A stretch of DNA of 64,000 nucleotides from Bacteroidota bacterium (GCA_018971025.1 JAGWVE010000002.1:1-64000), one strand, 5' to 3'. Shown: positions 40,944 to 51,294, counted from the first letter of the stretch. Notes: generated by a model not told the origin, from the sequence alone. Made by a program: numbers and translations.

Positions 40944-42271
40944 TAAATGTAGCGGTTAATTAAATTTTCAATAAACTCTTGTTTACCACTAATGGTAGCA
41001 GGTTCACCAGCAGCAATGGCAATATTTCGTAGATCTTCTAAAGTAAGTTTACCCTGTTCAAAATCTTTCCCTTTACCTGCGTCATAACTTGCATAACGCT
41101 CGGCTCTTATTTTTTTAAAGTCAGATTGTTGTAAAATCGCGTCGGCTGTTATAAGAGCGCGTGCAAAAACATCCATGCCACCAATATGCGCATAAAATAA
41201 ATCGGCAGGATCTGTAGAGTTGCGTCTAATTTTTGCATCAAAATTGATACCGCCTCCTTTAAAACCGCCTGCTTCTAAAATAATAAGTAGGGCTTCTGTT
41301 AATTCATTGATATCGGAAGGAAATTGATCGGTATCCCAACCATTTTGATAATCACCTCTATTGGCGTCCATGCTACCTAAGAGTCCAGCATCAGCAGCTA
41401 CTTGCAACTCATGCGTAAACGTATGTCCTGCAAGGGTTGCATGGTTTACTTCGATATTTAAACTAAAGTCATTTAATAAATCGTGTTCACGTAAAAAACC
41501 AATGACAGTTTCGCAATCATAATCATATTGATGCTTTGATGGCTCACAAGGTTTAGGTTCTATAAAAAACTTACCTGTAAATCCATTTTTTCTACCATAG
41601 TCTCTAGCCGCTTTTAAAAAGTTTGCTAAATGATTTTTTTCACGCTTCATGTTCGTGTTTAAAAGGCTCATATAGCCTTCTCTTCCACCCCAAAAAACAT
41701 AGTTTTCACCACCTAATGCGATGGTTGCATCTAATGCAGCCTTCACTTGTGCTCCTGCATGTGCAAGCACCGTAAAATCTGGATTGGTAGCCGCACCATT
41801 CATGTACTTTCTGCTAGAAAATAAATTGGCTGTACCCCAAAGTAGTTTGATACCACTAGCTGCCTGCTTTTCTTTTAAATAAGCAGTGATGGCTTGCAAG
41901 CGTCTTTCATTTTCATGAACATCGTTTGTATATTCTACTGCATCTACGTCATGAAAACAATAATAAGGCACGCCTAATTTTGTCATGAATTCAAATGCAG
42001 CATCCGCTTTATCTTTTGCTCTTTCGATAGGGTCAGCTTTTGAATCCCACTCAAATAAATGCGTTGGCTCACCAAAAGGATCTGCACCGGAACCACAAAA
42101 GCTATGCCAGTATGCACATGCAAATCTAAAATGCTCTTTCATGGTTTTACCCGCCACTACTTGGTTTTCATTGTACCATCTAAATGCAAGTGGATTATGC
42201 GAAGACGTTCCTTCGTATTTGATTTTTTCAATTCCTTTAAAAAATTCTTTAGATCCTGTTACTACTGACAT
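40943..42271 (-). CDS. xylA: Xylose isomerase
   Basis: FAWAYWHSF-like [72 protein letters not shown]. Confidence 0.97.
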   Translation of the reverse strand: MSVVTGSKEFFKGIEKIKYEGTSSHNPLAFRWYNENQVVAGKTMKEHFRFACAYWHSFCGSGADPFGEPTHLFEWDSKADPIERAKDKADAAFEFMTKLGVPYYCFHDVDAVEYTNDVHENERRLQAITAYLKEKQAASGIKLLWGTANLFSSRKYMNGAATNPDFTVLAHAGAQVKAALDATIALGGENYVFWGGREGYMSLLNTNMKREKNHLANFLKAARDYGRKNGFTGKFFIEPKPCEPSKHQYDYDCETVIGFLREHDLLNDFSLNIEVNHATLAGHTFTHELQVAADAGLLGSMDANRGDYQNGWDTDQFPSDINELTEALLIILEAGGFKGGGINFDAKIRRNSTDPADLFYAHIGGMDVFARALITADAILQQSDFKKIRAERYASYDAGKGKDFEQGKLTLEDLRNIAIAAGEPATISGKQEFIENLINRYI

Positions 42272-42295
42272 ACATACTATTTTAAGACTTTAAAT

Positions 42296-43780
42296 TTATT
42301 GATTGTTTTTGATTTGAAGTGCCAATTGTTGTTCCCAATGTTGATATGCGTCTTTATAACTAGCACTAGCTATTGGCTCAATTGTACTTAATGGCTTGCT
42401 ATTAACAAAAGCTTCCTCAATTGTAGCATATACCTTGGCGCCATAACCTGCTCCAATAGCAGCACCCTTGCTTCCATCTGTGTGATATAATTCTACAGGC
42501 ACCCCTAAGGTATTTACAAAACAGTCTACAAATACATCACTTAAAAACATGTTGGCTTTGCCGGCTCTTATAACTGTTGGTTGCACACCATTTTGCTGCA
42601 GTACCTTAAAACCATATTGCATAGCAAATACAACACCCTCCTGAACTGCACGAAACAAATGCGCCGCTTGGTGTCTATTAAAATCTAGCCCCAAAATATG
42701 AGCACCAATATTTTTATTATGAAGCATGCGCTCCGATCCATTACCAAATGGCAGAACGGTCACACCATCAGACCCGGGCGCAACAGAAGCTGCAAGTGTA
42801 TTCATCTCACTATAACTACTTGCACCCATTTTATTTTTCATCCAACTATTTGAAATACCAGCACCATTTATACATAAAAGCACACCAATCCTGTTTTGTT
42901 CGAGTGTATGATTCACGTGCGCAAATGAATTAATCCTTGACGCAGTATCGGCCTGCAAACTATCTGACACCGCATATATAACCGCCGAAGTGCCTGCTGT
43001 TGCTGCTACTTCGCCAGGCTTTACTACATTTAAAGAAAGCGCATTGTTTTGTTGATCACCCGCTTTATACGTTACCGGAATTCCTTTTGGAAGACCTGTT
43101 TCACTTGCGGCATTTTCAGTTAAGTAACCATGCACATCAAACACATTTTTAATGTCTGGAATATGCTGCTCATCGAGACCATAATATTCCATCACTTCCT
43201 TTGAGAGCGTTTTGTTTTTAAAATCCCAAAACATCCCCTCCGATAATGCAGCAATGGTCGTCGTAATTTGACCCGTTAATTTCATGGAAATAAAATCGCC
43301 AGGGAGCATCATCTTATGAATTTGTGCATAATGCGCAGGTTCATTTTGTTTGACCCATGCAAGTTTAGAAGCGGTAAAATTTCCAGGAGCGTTTAGTAAG
43401 TGACCAAGGCAATAATCTTGACCCATTGTCTCAAATGCTTTTTCACCAAGTGCTACAGCTCTATTATCACACCAAATAATACTATCTCTAATTACTTTTT
43501 GATCACTATCAACTAGCACGAGGCCATGCATCTGATACGCAATGCCAATGGCGCCAATATCAGCTGGATTAAATGCATCTGTTGCATTTACTTTTAAAAT
43601 AGCAGCCTTCACATCATGCCACCAAACACCTGGCGACTGCTCAGCCCACCCCGGCTGATGAGAAATAATGGCAGCCTCGGTTTCGGGGTATTGCGCTGTA
43701 GCCAACACCTTGCCATTACTGGCGTCCATTACAGAAACTTTTACAGAAGAAGTGCCCAAATCTATGCCTAATAACAACAT
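42296..43780 (-). CDS. xylB: Xylulokinase
   Basis: MLLLGIDLGTSSVKVSV...GWAEQSPGVWW...IGIAYQMHGLVLVD...LLNAPGNFTASKLAWV. MLLLGIDLG start at 43780 preferred. Confidence 0.94.
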   Translation of the reverse strand: MLLLGIDLGTSSVKVSVMDASNGKVLATAQYPETEAAIISHQPGWAEQSPGVWWHDVKAAILKVNATDAFNPADIGAIGIAYQMHGLVLVDSDQKVIRDSIIWCDNRAVALGEKAFETMGQDYCLGHLLNAPGNFTASKLAWVKQNEPAHYAQIHKMMLPGDFISMKLTGQITTTIAALSEGMFWDFKNKTLSKEVMEYYGLDEQHIPDIKNVFDVHGYLTENAASETGLPKGIPVTYKAGDQQNNALSLNVVKPGEVAATAGTSAVIYAVSDSLQADTASRINSFAHVNHTLEQNRIGVLLCINGAGISNSWMKNKMGASSYSEMNTLAASVAPGSDGVTVLPFGNGSERMLHNKNIGAHILGLDFNRHQAAHLFRAVQEGVVFAMQYGFKVLQQNGVQPTVIRAGKANMFLSDVFVDCFVNTLGVPVELYHTDGSKGAAIGAGYGAKVYATIEEAFVNSKPLSTIEPIASASYKDAYQHWEQQLALQIKNNQ

Positions 43781-43866
43781 ACAATACAGTGGTAAAGATG
43801 AACTCAAATTGAGTCCTTAATATTACTTAATTAGTAGCGAAAAATAGAAGAAAAAGAAAAGATTAT

Positions 43867-43941
43867 TGGTGGCCTCGTCAGGAATCGAACCTGAATCTGG
43901 AGCTTCGGAAACTCTTATACTATCCATTGTACTACGAGGCC
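43867..43941 (-). tRNA. tRNA-Arg (anticodon CCG), CCA encoded
   Basis: Reverse complement GGCCTCGTAGTACAATGGATAGTATAAGAGTTTCCGAAGCTCCAGATTCAGGTTCGATTCCTGACGAGGCCACCA; loop TTCCGAA. Confidence 0.93.
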
Positions 43942-43988
43942 AATTGTAAGGTGGGTTGCAAAAATAAATGAATTGCACATACACAGCC

Positions 43989-45173
43989 TTAATTAATTAA
44001 AGCCCGCCGCTGCTTTATACCTAGTAAACTGTATAATGCTGCTGGTAAAAATATACGTGAAGGCACAGATGCCATAATATGCAAATCGTCCAACAATGAA
44101 GATTCATTGTTTAAAAAACGAAATACCCGCGCAGGAGGATTTTTAGAAAAAATAGCCGTAAAAATTGCAGCTCCATCTAATTTTTTTTCTTGTAAAACCC
44201 TTAGTAAAACGGCGTCGTATAATTGAAACTTTTTTTGAGCAAAGCTTACGGATCTTAATGGATTTTTACCTGCCACTACATCTGATACAATGGCTTTTGT
44301 TTTTTCTTGAATAAAATGAAAAGCATATCCACTACTTCCTTTTACCTGACCACCTGCAACGCCAATATTGACAATGTTTCCAGCGCCTCTAACAAAAGAA
44401 TAACTGGTCATGGGTATTTGACCAAATTCTTGATGTGTTACCTCGTAATCAATACTACCATATGTTTTTTGGATATAGGTAGTAATTGCTTCGTCGTAAG
44501 TTTTGCTGTCTAGAATACTCGGGGTAAACAAAGTGTATTCAACAAGCGCAGTCGTAGAAGACGTTGGCATGACATACATAAAGGTAGTACCCTGCTGTTG
44601 ATTCACCGTAAAGTCCATCAGTGTCGCCACCGTTTCATTAAAAACAGGTGACGTTGTTTTAATTTCAAACCCTTTAAAATGCTGCCATAAAAAGTAATCA
44701 GATGCTTTTTGGGCCAGCACATTTGCTGGTTCAAATAAAATACTATTAAATACTTTTAAAGCAGTAAGGGTTTGGTTCTCAAGTACGACAGATGCTCCAG
44801 AAATACTAGTATTTACAGAAATGACGCGTTCGGTGCAAATAGAAATATTACTTTTTGTTGCAGCTTTTTCAAGCACATAGGTATACAAATCAATACCCCG
44901 TATCATTTTATAAGTAAAAGGAGACAAGTTTAGTTCGCTTGCAAACGTGGGTGCAATAAAAGAAACATGATCCCATTTTTTAATTACAATGGGTTCAAAA
45001 ATGCCAGCGTCTTTTTCCCAAAAACACCATGTGCGGTCATTGTTGTTTTTTTTAGCCGCATCGATTACTAAAATTTGCGCCGCATCAAAAAAAGGATCTT
45101 CCATCATACGCATCAAGAGGCTTAGCCCTGCTAGCCCGGCACCCGTAATAATATAATCGTAATGAGATTTCAA
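43989..45173 (-). CDS. crtY: Lycopene beta-cyclase (CrtY-like)
   Basis: YDYIITGAGLAGLSLLMRM, RTWCFWEKDAG, VEYTLFTPSIL, IGVAGGQVKGSSGYAFHFIQ. Confidence 0.92.
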   Translation of the reverse strand: MKSHYDYIITGAGLAGLSLLMRMMEDPFFDAAQILVIDAAKKNNNDRTWCFWEKDAGIFEPIVIKKWDHVSFIAPTFASELNLSPFTYKMIRGIDLYTYVLEKAATKSNISICTERVISVNTSISGASVVLENQTLTALKVFNSILFEPANVLAQKASDYFLWQHFKGFEIKTTSPVFNETVATLMDFTVNQQQGTTFMYVMPTSSTTALVEYTLFTPSILDSKTYDEAITTYIQKTYGSIDYEVTHQEFGQIPMTSYSFVRGAGNIVNIGVAGGQVKGSSGYAFHFIQEKTKAIVSDVVAGKNPLRSVSFAQKKFQLYDAVLLRVLQEKKLDGAAIFTAIFSKNPPARVFRFLNNESSLLDDLHIMASVPSRIFLPAALYSLLGIKQRRALIN

Positions 45174-45187
45174 TAAATAACTTATAC

Positions 45188-45667
45188 TTAGTTTTGAGGG
45201 GCTTGATTTTGAAAAGCATCGTCTTTGCGTACTTTGTCCCAGTATTTTTTTGCTACAAGCAGCATGCCAAAACTTTCGCCATCTTCTTTACCGAGGTGCT
45301 TGTGGTGCATTTTATGCGCCCATCTAATAGCTTTGATGTATTTATTATTAGATCTTGTAAAGAGTTTAAAACGCTGATGAATAATAATTTCATGCACTAG
45401 AAAGTATGCAAAACCATACATGGCAATACCAGCACCAATACCCACCGACCAGTAATTTTGCGCCATGCTACCTAACATAATACATAGCCAACTTGGAATG
45501 GCAAAGATTAAAAAGAAAGCATCGTTTTTTTCAAAAAATCCGTCTGTTTTTTGGTGGTGATCTTCATGTAAATACCATAAAAAACCATGCATTACATATT
45601 TATGGGTAGCCCAGGTAATAGGTTCCATTAATAAGAAAACGGCAATTGCAACAAGTATATAGATCAT
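45188..45667 (-). CDS. crtZ: Beta-carotene hydroxylase (CrtZ, fatty-acid-hydroxylase superfamily)
   Basis: His clusters HKYVMHG, HEDHH, HEIIIHQRF, HKMHHKH. Confidence 0.92.
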   Translation of the reverse strand: MIYILVAIAVFLLMEPITWATHKYVMHGFLWYLHEDHHQKTDGFFEKNDAFFLIFAIPSWLCIMLGSMAQNYWSVGIGAGIAMYGFAYFLVHEIIIHQRFKLFTRSNNKYIKAIRWAHKMHHKHLGKEDGESFGMLLVAKKYWDKVRKDDAFQNQAPQN

Positions 45668-46362
45668 GGTAAATAATTTCTAAGTGTTAAAAAAAACAGC
45701 ACTTGAATACATAACAAATGTACTGCAAAAGGGTTGGGTTTGGGTTGCTCCCATTTTCTAAAAAATACCAATAAGCCAGCGCTGATTATAAACCAGCATA
45801 CATAATTATACATTGGGATATTTCCAGTAAGCCAGGTCCAAAAACCAAGTTTGATAGCTACAGGCTCTATAAGAAAGTCAAATAAAACGGCAATTATCGC
45901 GGCATCTAGTACAAATGCAATATTTTCTATGCGTTTAGGTATGCCTTCACCTTCCTTTAAAAAACGGTGTTGCAACCAGCGGTGTAACATAGACATTACA
46001 GAGCCGGCACAAAAAACCACCACAAACCAGTTCATACCAATCGTAAAAGGAACGTTCATAAAACCAGGGCCCAACACTTTTCCATAATAATAGGACCCAA
46101 ACAATAAACCAGTTTGCACGCCAATGATTTCGGAGACCATACCCGTAATAAATGCGGCTATAAAAAAGAACCAGAATTTAGGGGATAAACTTGGTTGATT
46201 CCAAAGCAGTAGTAAAAACATAATGCAAAGGTTGAGTGGGGTATTGGCAACAAACCAGGCTGCCTCATCAGAAATTAAAATGCCAAGCATACCACTTACA
46301 TGAAAAAGTAGTGCTATAAAAACAGAAATGGTAAGTTTATATTGATCTATAAAAAGCCTCAT
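45664..46362 (-). CDS. cruF: DUF422 carotenoid biosynthesis protein (CruF-like 1',2'-hydratase)
   Basis: Polytopic; GMVSEIIGVQTGLLFGSYYYGKVLGPGFMNVPFTIGMNWFVV motif typical of the CruF/DUF422 family. Confidence 0.8.
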   Translation of the reverse strand: MRLFIDQYKLTISVFIALLFHVSGMLGILISDEAAWFVANTPLNLCIMFLLLLWNQPSLSPKFWFFFIAAFITGMVSEIIGVQTGLLFGSYYYGKVLGPGFMNVPFTIGMNWFVVVFCAGSVMSMLHRWLQHRFLKEGEGIPKRIENIAFVLDAAIIAVLFDFLIEPVAIKLGFWTWLTGNIPMYNYVCWFIISAGLLVFFRKWEQPKPNPFAVHLLCIQVLFFLTLRNYLP

Positions 46363-46368
46363 AACACT

Positions 46369-47844
46369 TTACGCTTTTGCCACTAAATTACTCATAATTT
46401 CTGCACTTTTTAGACAGAGCGGAATGCCACCTCCCGGGTGTACACTTCCTCCTACAAAATAAAGACCCTTGTATGATTTGCTAAAATTAGGATGCCGTAA
46501 AAATGCTGCCATAGGCGCATTGGAACTAGTACCATACAAAGACCCTTGATAAGAAGCCGTGTTGGCTTCAATTAATAGTGGATCTAATATTTTTTCTGTT
46601 TCAATTAAAGGCTCAATGGGTTCACCCAACATGCGTTCTAGTTTTTCCAATACCGCTTTTTTTACAGATGCAGTAATAGCAGTCCAGTCTTGACCTATAT
46701 TGGCAGGCACATTTACCATTACAAACCAGTTTTGCTTACCTGCAGGTGCCTGAATACCTGGCTCACATACAGATGTGATATTTACATAAACGGTGGGGTC
46801 GGTAAATGGAATTTTTACGTCAAACAAATGCGCAAACTCTGCTTCATAATTTTCTGTAAAAAAAATATTGTGCAAACTTAGCTGCGGAAATTCTTTTTTG
46901 ATACCCCAATAAAAAATTAAGGCACTGCTGCTGCGTTCTTGTTCTAATATTTTTTGTGCTTTAGACGGCGCTTCTAATAAATGGAGATAGGTAAAATAAA
47001 CATCTGCATTACTAACAACAATATCAGCAACTACTACTTCATCATTTACCACCACCCCTGTTACTTTATTATTTGCAGTTGTGATTTTTTGAACCGGGCT
47101 ATTGAAATAAAACTGAACGCCTATTTTTTTTGCTACCGCTACAAGCGTATTGGTGATTGAAATCATACCGCCCGATGGATAAAAACTCCCTTCGTTGTGC
47201 TCTAGATGCGCAATTAATGTAAGCATACTGGGTGCCACGTAAGGGTTGCTACCATTGTAGGTTGCATACCTATTAAAAAGTTGTACTAATTTTTTGGACT
47301 TAAAAGAGCGTTCGTTATGCTTATGCATAGACCTTGTTACATAAGCTAATTTAAAAGCGCTTAGTGCCGATAAAAGCGGGATTTTAAAAAGTGTAGAAAA
47401 TTTATGTAGCGAATAATTTAAAAACACCTGACCAATGCGGGTATATAATTTTTCGGAAGCTGCTAAATAGTTTTTGATACTAGCAACAGGTTCTCCCGTT
47501 TTTTTATGTGCTTCTGCAGCAAATAAATCAGGGTCTGCAGAGGCCTTAATAAACGTACCATCTTCATAAAAATAATGACAGGATACCGGCATTTTCTGAT
47601 AAGTGAAATAATCAGACAGTTTTTCACCAACCAATGCAAGTAGTGCTTCCAATTGATGTGGCTGCGTAAACAAGCTAGGACCCGTATCAAACTGATATCC
47701 TTTTTCGGAAAAAAAACCAAGCTTACCACCAGGTTTATCTGATTTTTCGAATACATGCACTTCGTAACCCTGCGCTACCAACCTGATACTAGCAGCAAGT
47801 CCTGCAATACCGGAACCAATAATCACTGCTTTTTTAGACTGCAT
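46369..47844 (-). CDS. crtD: CrtD-like carotenoid desaturase (CrtI/CrtD superfamily)
   Basis: AVIIGSGIAGLAASIRLVAQGYEVHVFEKSDKPGGKLGFFSEKGYQFDTGPSLFTQP; C-terminal GLYFVGGSVHPGGGIPLCLKSAEI. Confidence 0.82.
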   Translation of the reverse strand: MQSKKAVIIGSGIAGLAASIRLVAQGYEVHVFEKSDKPGGKLGFFSEKGYQFDTGPSLFTQPHQLEALLALVGEKLSDYFTYQKMPVSCHYFYEDGTFIKASADPDLFAAEAHKKTGEPVASIKNYLAASEKLYTRIGQVFLNYSLHKFSTLFKIPLLSALSAFKLAYVTRSMHKHNERSFKSKKLVQLFNRYATYNGSNPYVAPSMLTLIAHLEHNEGSFYPSGGMISITNTLVAVAKKIGVQFYFNSPVQKITTANNKVTGVVVNDEVVVADIVVSNADVYFTYLHLLEAPSKAQKILEQERSSSALIFYWGIKKEFPQLSLHNIFFTENYEAEFAHLFDVKIPFTDPTVYVNITSVCEPGIQAPAGKQNWFVMVNVPANIGQDWTAITASVKKAVLEKLERMLGEPIEPLIETEKILDPLLIEANTASYQGSLYGTSSNAPMAAFLRHPNFSKSYKGLYFVGGSVHPGGGIPLCLKSAEIMSNLVAKA

Positions 47845-48376
47845 GTTTTTTATTTTGCGAAACTGCCATCCAAGCTTTTAATGTTGGATAAGCGATATGA
47901 AACCATGCAGTAAAACGTTCTGGCGTTTCCTGAATTTGCGCTTCTAATTCCCTTACAGGCATAAATGCGTAAGCAGCCACTTCGTTTGGATTAAAATGTA
48001 CAGGACCTTCATATACACCTGTAAGAACATGGTCAAACTCATGTTCTGTTAAGCCGTTATCAAATGCTGCTTTATACGTAAAGTCAAAAGCTTTGGCAAG
48101 ACTAGTTGTGAAACCCATTTCTTCTTGTAGCCTTCTCGTAGCTGCATCTGCAACCTGCTCGCCGGGCCTTGGATGACTACAACAAGTATTGGTCCAAAGT
48201 CCACCGCTATGGTATTTTGAAAATGCGCGCTGTTGCATTAACAGATCGCCATTTTTATTGAACACAAAAACGCTAAATGCTCTATGAAGTAACGCCTTCT
48301 CGTGCGCAGCCATTTTTTCCATGGTACCCATGGGTTCATCTTTTTCATTAACCAGCACTACTTCTTCTAACATCAT
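47834..48376 (-). CDS. idi: Isopentenyl-diphosphate delta-isomerase type I
   Basis: LLHRAFSVFVFNKNGDLLMQQRAFSKYHSGGLWTNTCCSHPRPGE...RRLQEEMGF; overlaps crtD by 11 nt. Confidence 0.95.
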   Translation of the reverse strand: MMLEEVVLVNEKDEPMGTMEKMAAHEKALLHRAFSVFVFNKNGDLLMQQRAFSKYHSGGLWTNTCCSHPRPGEQVADAATRRLQEEMGFTTSLAKAFDFTYKAAFDNGLTEHEFDHVLTGVYEGPVHFNPNEVAAYAFMPVRELEAQIQETPERFTAWFHIAYPTLKAWMAVSQNKKHAV

Positions 48377-48387
48377 AGCCGCTGGTT

Positions 48388-49224
48388 TTATAAAATGTTT
48401 AATTGACTTCTAATACCCGCTTTTGCAAGTATAAATGCCTTGCCATAATCGGGAATACGTACGCGTGATTCTAATATATGTGCAGGCTCTAGGCGTTGTA
48501 TTTTTTTAAACAAAGAGAGGTAATATTTATAGGCTACATATACCCCAAATCTAGCTTTGATAGGTAAATGTAAAATGCCTGCATACGCTTCGTCAAAATC
48601 TTTTTGAATATCCTGCTCGATGGCTAATTTATCTGCGTGGGTAAAATTGGCAAAATCACAATCTGGGAAATACATGCGGTCTAGTCCTTCAAAATCTGCT
48701 TTAACATCCCGCAAAAAATTAACTTTCTGAAATGCAGACCCTAAACTTTTAGCAGCTGGCTTTAAGGCGTCATACTGCTCCTGATTGCCTTCACAAAAAA
48801 TATACAAACACATCAGACCTACTACTTCGGCACTACCGTAAATATAGGTTTCATAGCCTGCTCTATCATACGTATGTTTTCCTAAATCAAGTTCCATGCT
48901 GTATAAAAACGCATCGATGAGTGCATGGTCAATACCGTATTGGTTAACGGTCATTTGAAAGCTATGAAGTATTGGATTTAAACTAATACCTCTTTCGATG
49001 GCATCGTAGGTTGCTTTTTTAAATTCTTCAAATAAAAGGGCTTTATCAAATCCATGAAAAGTATCTACAATTTCATCCGCAAAACGAACAAAGCCGTAAA
49101 TGTTACAAATAGGGGTACGCAAGTCTTTGTGCAACAATTTAATGGCCGAAGAAAAGCTAGTGCTATATTTTTCGGTCGTTATTCTACTACAATCCTGACT
49201 CACTTCATGAAACAGGTTCATCAT
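48388..49224 (-). CDS. crtB: Phytoene synthase
   Basis: YGFVRFADEIVDTFHGFD; YIYGSAEVVGLMCLYIF; FQKVNFLRDVKADFEGLDRMYFP. Confidence 0.94.
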   Translation of the reverse strand: MMNLFHEVSQDCSRITTEKYSTSFSSAIKLLHKDLRTPICNIYGFVRFADEIVDTFHGFDKALLFEEFKKATYDAIERGISLNPILHSFQMTVNQYGIDHALIDAFLYSMELDLGKHTYDRAGYETYIYGSAEVVGLMCLYIFCEGNQEQYDALKPAAKSLGSAFQKVNFLRDVKADFEGLDRMYFPDCDFANFTHADKLAIEQDIQKDFDEAYAGILHLPIKARFGVYVAYKYYLSLFKKIQRLEPAHILESRVRIPDYGKAFILAKAGIRSQLNIL

Positions 49225-50714
49225 AGTTGTTTATTTTTTATTGTTGAGAAATGTTTTACTACTTGCCCAGCTACTACTTCTCCACTTATCAAACTTGGCG
49301 GCACACCTGGCCCCGGAACCGTTAATTGTCCGGTATAAAATAGATTTTTAACTTTTTTACTACGGCAGCTTGGTTTTAAAACAGCTGTTTGTAGTAAAGT
49401 GTTCGCTAAACCATAGGCATTTCCTTTGAAAGCATGGTAATCAAACATAAAATCGGATTGCGCAAAGGATCTTTTATAAACAATGGCATCTTTTACAGAC
49501 TGCCCTAACCGCTTTTCGATGCGGGTTAACATTTGATCTAAATACTTTTCACGCACTTCTTCCGTATCCCCTGCTAAACCCGTTGCTACTGGCATTAATA
49601 AAAATATATTTTCATGCCCCTCAGGTGCAGAAGTAGCATCTGTTACAGATACTACACTCATATAAAAGAGTGGATCGGTGGGCCATGTTTTTGTAGTATA
49701 AATTTCGGCGCCATGTACTTCAAAAGAAGTATCAAAAAATAAAGTATGGTGCTGCGCGCCTACTAATTTTTTATTCAGTCCAATATAATAAATGAGACAA
49801 CTAGGTGCCATCACGCGCGAGTCCCAATAAGAATCGCTGTAAGACTGCGCTGCAGCAGGTAGTAAGGCTGTTTCGATGTGGTGATAATCGGCACCACCAA
49901 TGATAACATCTGCTTCAAAATTTCCTTTACTGGTGCAAACCCGAGTAGCTATTTTATTTTCTACCTCTATAGAATTAACTTCATGTTCAAATTTAAATTG
50001 TACGCCAAGAGACAATGCTAAATCATACATGCCCTCTACAATATTATACATGCCGGTAGAAGGGTACCAGGTTCCGCCTTTAATGTCGGCGTAATTCATG
50101 AGTGAATAAAGTGCAGGCGTATGTTCTGGCAAAGCACCTAAAAACAAAACAGGAAACTCCATGAGTTCGCGCAGTTTTGGATTTTTAAAATGCTTGGCAA
50201 CGTGTTTTTTGATAGACGTAAAAACATCGAGTTTAAAAATGCCTTTGATTAATTCCCAATCTATAAATTCAGTTAAGGATTGACTTGGTTTATGCACCAA
50301 CTTATTAATACCTACTTCATATTTGTAAGCCGCTTCTGCTAAAAATAAATCGAGTTGAGCACCAGCACCTGATTCTATTTTTTCAAATAAAGCTTTGAGT
50401 TCATTGTAATTAGCAGGAATATCTACCGGACCATCAGGCCAGTATACACGGTAAGAAGGATCAAGGCGTATAAGCTTGTAATAATCGGATACCTTCTTAT
50501 TAAACTGATTAAAATAACGTTCAAAAACATCGGGCATCCAGTACCAACTGGGGCCCATATCAAATGTAAAACCGGCGGCTTTATACCTACGAGCCCTTCC
50601 ACCAGGCATCTCATGTTTTTCTAATACAGTAACATCCCAACCTGCTTTGGCCATAAATGACGCAGCAGACAAGCCGGCAAAGCCGCTTCCAATAATAATA
50701 ACAGATTGTTTCAA
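49221..50714 (-). CDS. crtI: Phytoene desaturase
   Basis: SVIIIGSGFAGLSAASFMAKAGWDVTVLEKHEMPGGRARRYKAAGFTFDMGPSWYWMPD; NLFYTGQLTVPGPGVPPSLISGEVVAGQV. Confidence 0.94.
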   Translation of the reverse strand: MKQSVIIIGSGFAGLSAASFMAKAGWDVTVLEKHEMPGGRARRYKAAGFTFDMGPSWYWMPDVFERYFNQFNKKVSDYYKLIRLDPSYRVYWPDGPVDIPANYNELKALFEKIESGAGAQLDLFLAEAAYKYEVGINKLVHKPSQSLTEFIDWELIKGIFKLDVFTSIKKHVAKHFKNPKLRELMEFPVLFLGALPEHTPALYSLMNYADIKGGTWYPSTGMYNIVEGMYDLALSLGVQFKFEHEVNSIEVENKIATRVCTSKGNFEADVIIGGADYHHIETALLPAAAQSYSDSYWDSRVMAPSCLIYYIGLNKKLVGAQHHTLFFDTSFEVHGAEIYTTKTWPTDPLFYMSVVSVTDATSAPEGHENIFLLMPVATGLAGDTEEVREKYLDQMLTRIEKRLGQSVKDAIVYKRSFAQSDFMFDYHAFKGNAYGLANTLLQTAVLKPSCRSKKVKNLFYTGQLTVPGPGVPPSLISGEVVAGQVVKHFSTIKNKQL

Positions 50715-50737
50715 AGTCTAATGAAATTAAGCAAAAA

Positions 50738-51238
50738 TTAGTAGCGGTGCAACTGATTTTTTAGAAGCTTACGTGCAAAGTGAATTCTGCTTTTGATGGT
50801 ACCTAATGGTTCATTTAACATGTCTGCAATTTCATGGTATTTATAACCATCAAAATATAACAGAAATGGGTTTTTAAAAATGATAGGTAAACTATGAATA
50901 GCTTCTTGTACTTCTTTTAAATTTAATTTGGCAATCGCCTCATTACTTACAGAAGTTTGATTGTTGTCAATTAAAAAATCGTTGGGTGTATTGTCAAAAA
51001 CAGTGGCTTGCTTAGACTTTTTGCGGTAATCATTGATAAAAATGTTACGCATAATGGTATACAACCAAGCTTTAATATTGGTGCCTACATTGTATTTGTC
51101 CCTATTGGCAAGTGCTCTAAACAATGTTTCCTGCACTAAATCTTTAGCAGACTCGTTGTCACGGGTAAGCGTAAAAGCAAAAGGCTTTAGAAATGTCGTA
51201 TTGTTGATGATAAGCTCGTTGAATTCGGGAGTAGACAT
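50738..51238 (-). CDS. ECF-family RNA polymerase sigma factor
   Basis: DNESAKDLVQETLFRALANRDKY...IKAWLYTIMRNIFINDYRK...GYKYHEIADMLNEPLGTIKSRIHFARKLL. Confidence 0.93.
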   Translation of the reverse strand: MSTPEFNELIINNTTFLKPFAFTLTRDNESAKDLVQETLFRALANRDKYNVGTNIKAWLYTIMRNIFINDYRKKSKQATVFDNTPNDFLIDNNQTSVSNEAIAKLNLKEVQEAIHSLPIIFKNPFLLYFDGYKYHEIADMLNEPLGTIKSRIHFARKLLKNQLHRY

Positions 51239-51273
51239 TTTGTTTAATTTTTATAAAATCAAAGTTAAACAAA
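51239..51273. repeat. Inverted repeat IR1 abutting the ECF sigma start codon (candidate operator)
   Basis: TTTGTTTAA-N17-TTAAACAAA. Confidence 0.75.
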
Positions 51274-51289
51274 GAAATAGACTCCACAA
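51260..51289 (-). promoter_or_regulatory. Bacteroidota-type promoter of the ECF sigma/carotenoid operon
   Basis: On the minus strand: TTG (51289-51287), N19, TAACTTTG (51267-51260), matching TTG / TAnnTTTG. Confidence 0.65.
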
Positions 51290-51294
51290 TCAAT

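Noticed and set aside
43861-43941. Possible tRNA-associated integration site at tRNA-Arg
   Set aside because: No duplicated tRNA 3' end or integrase found nearby; flanking genes are xylB and the carotenoid cluster.
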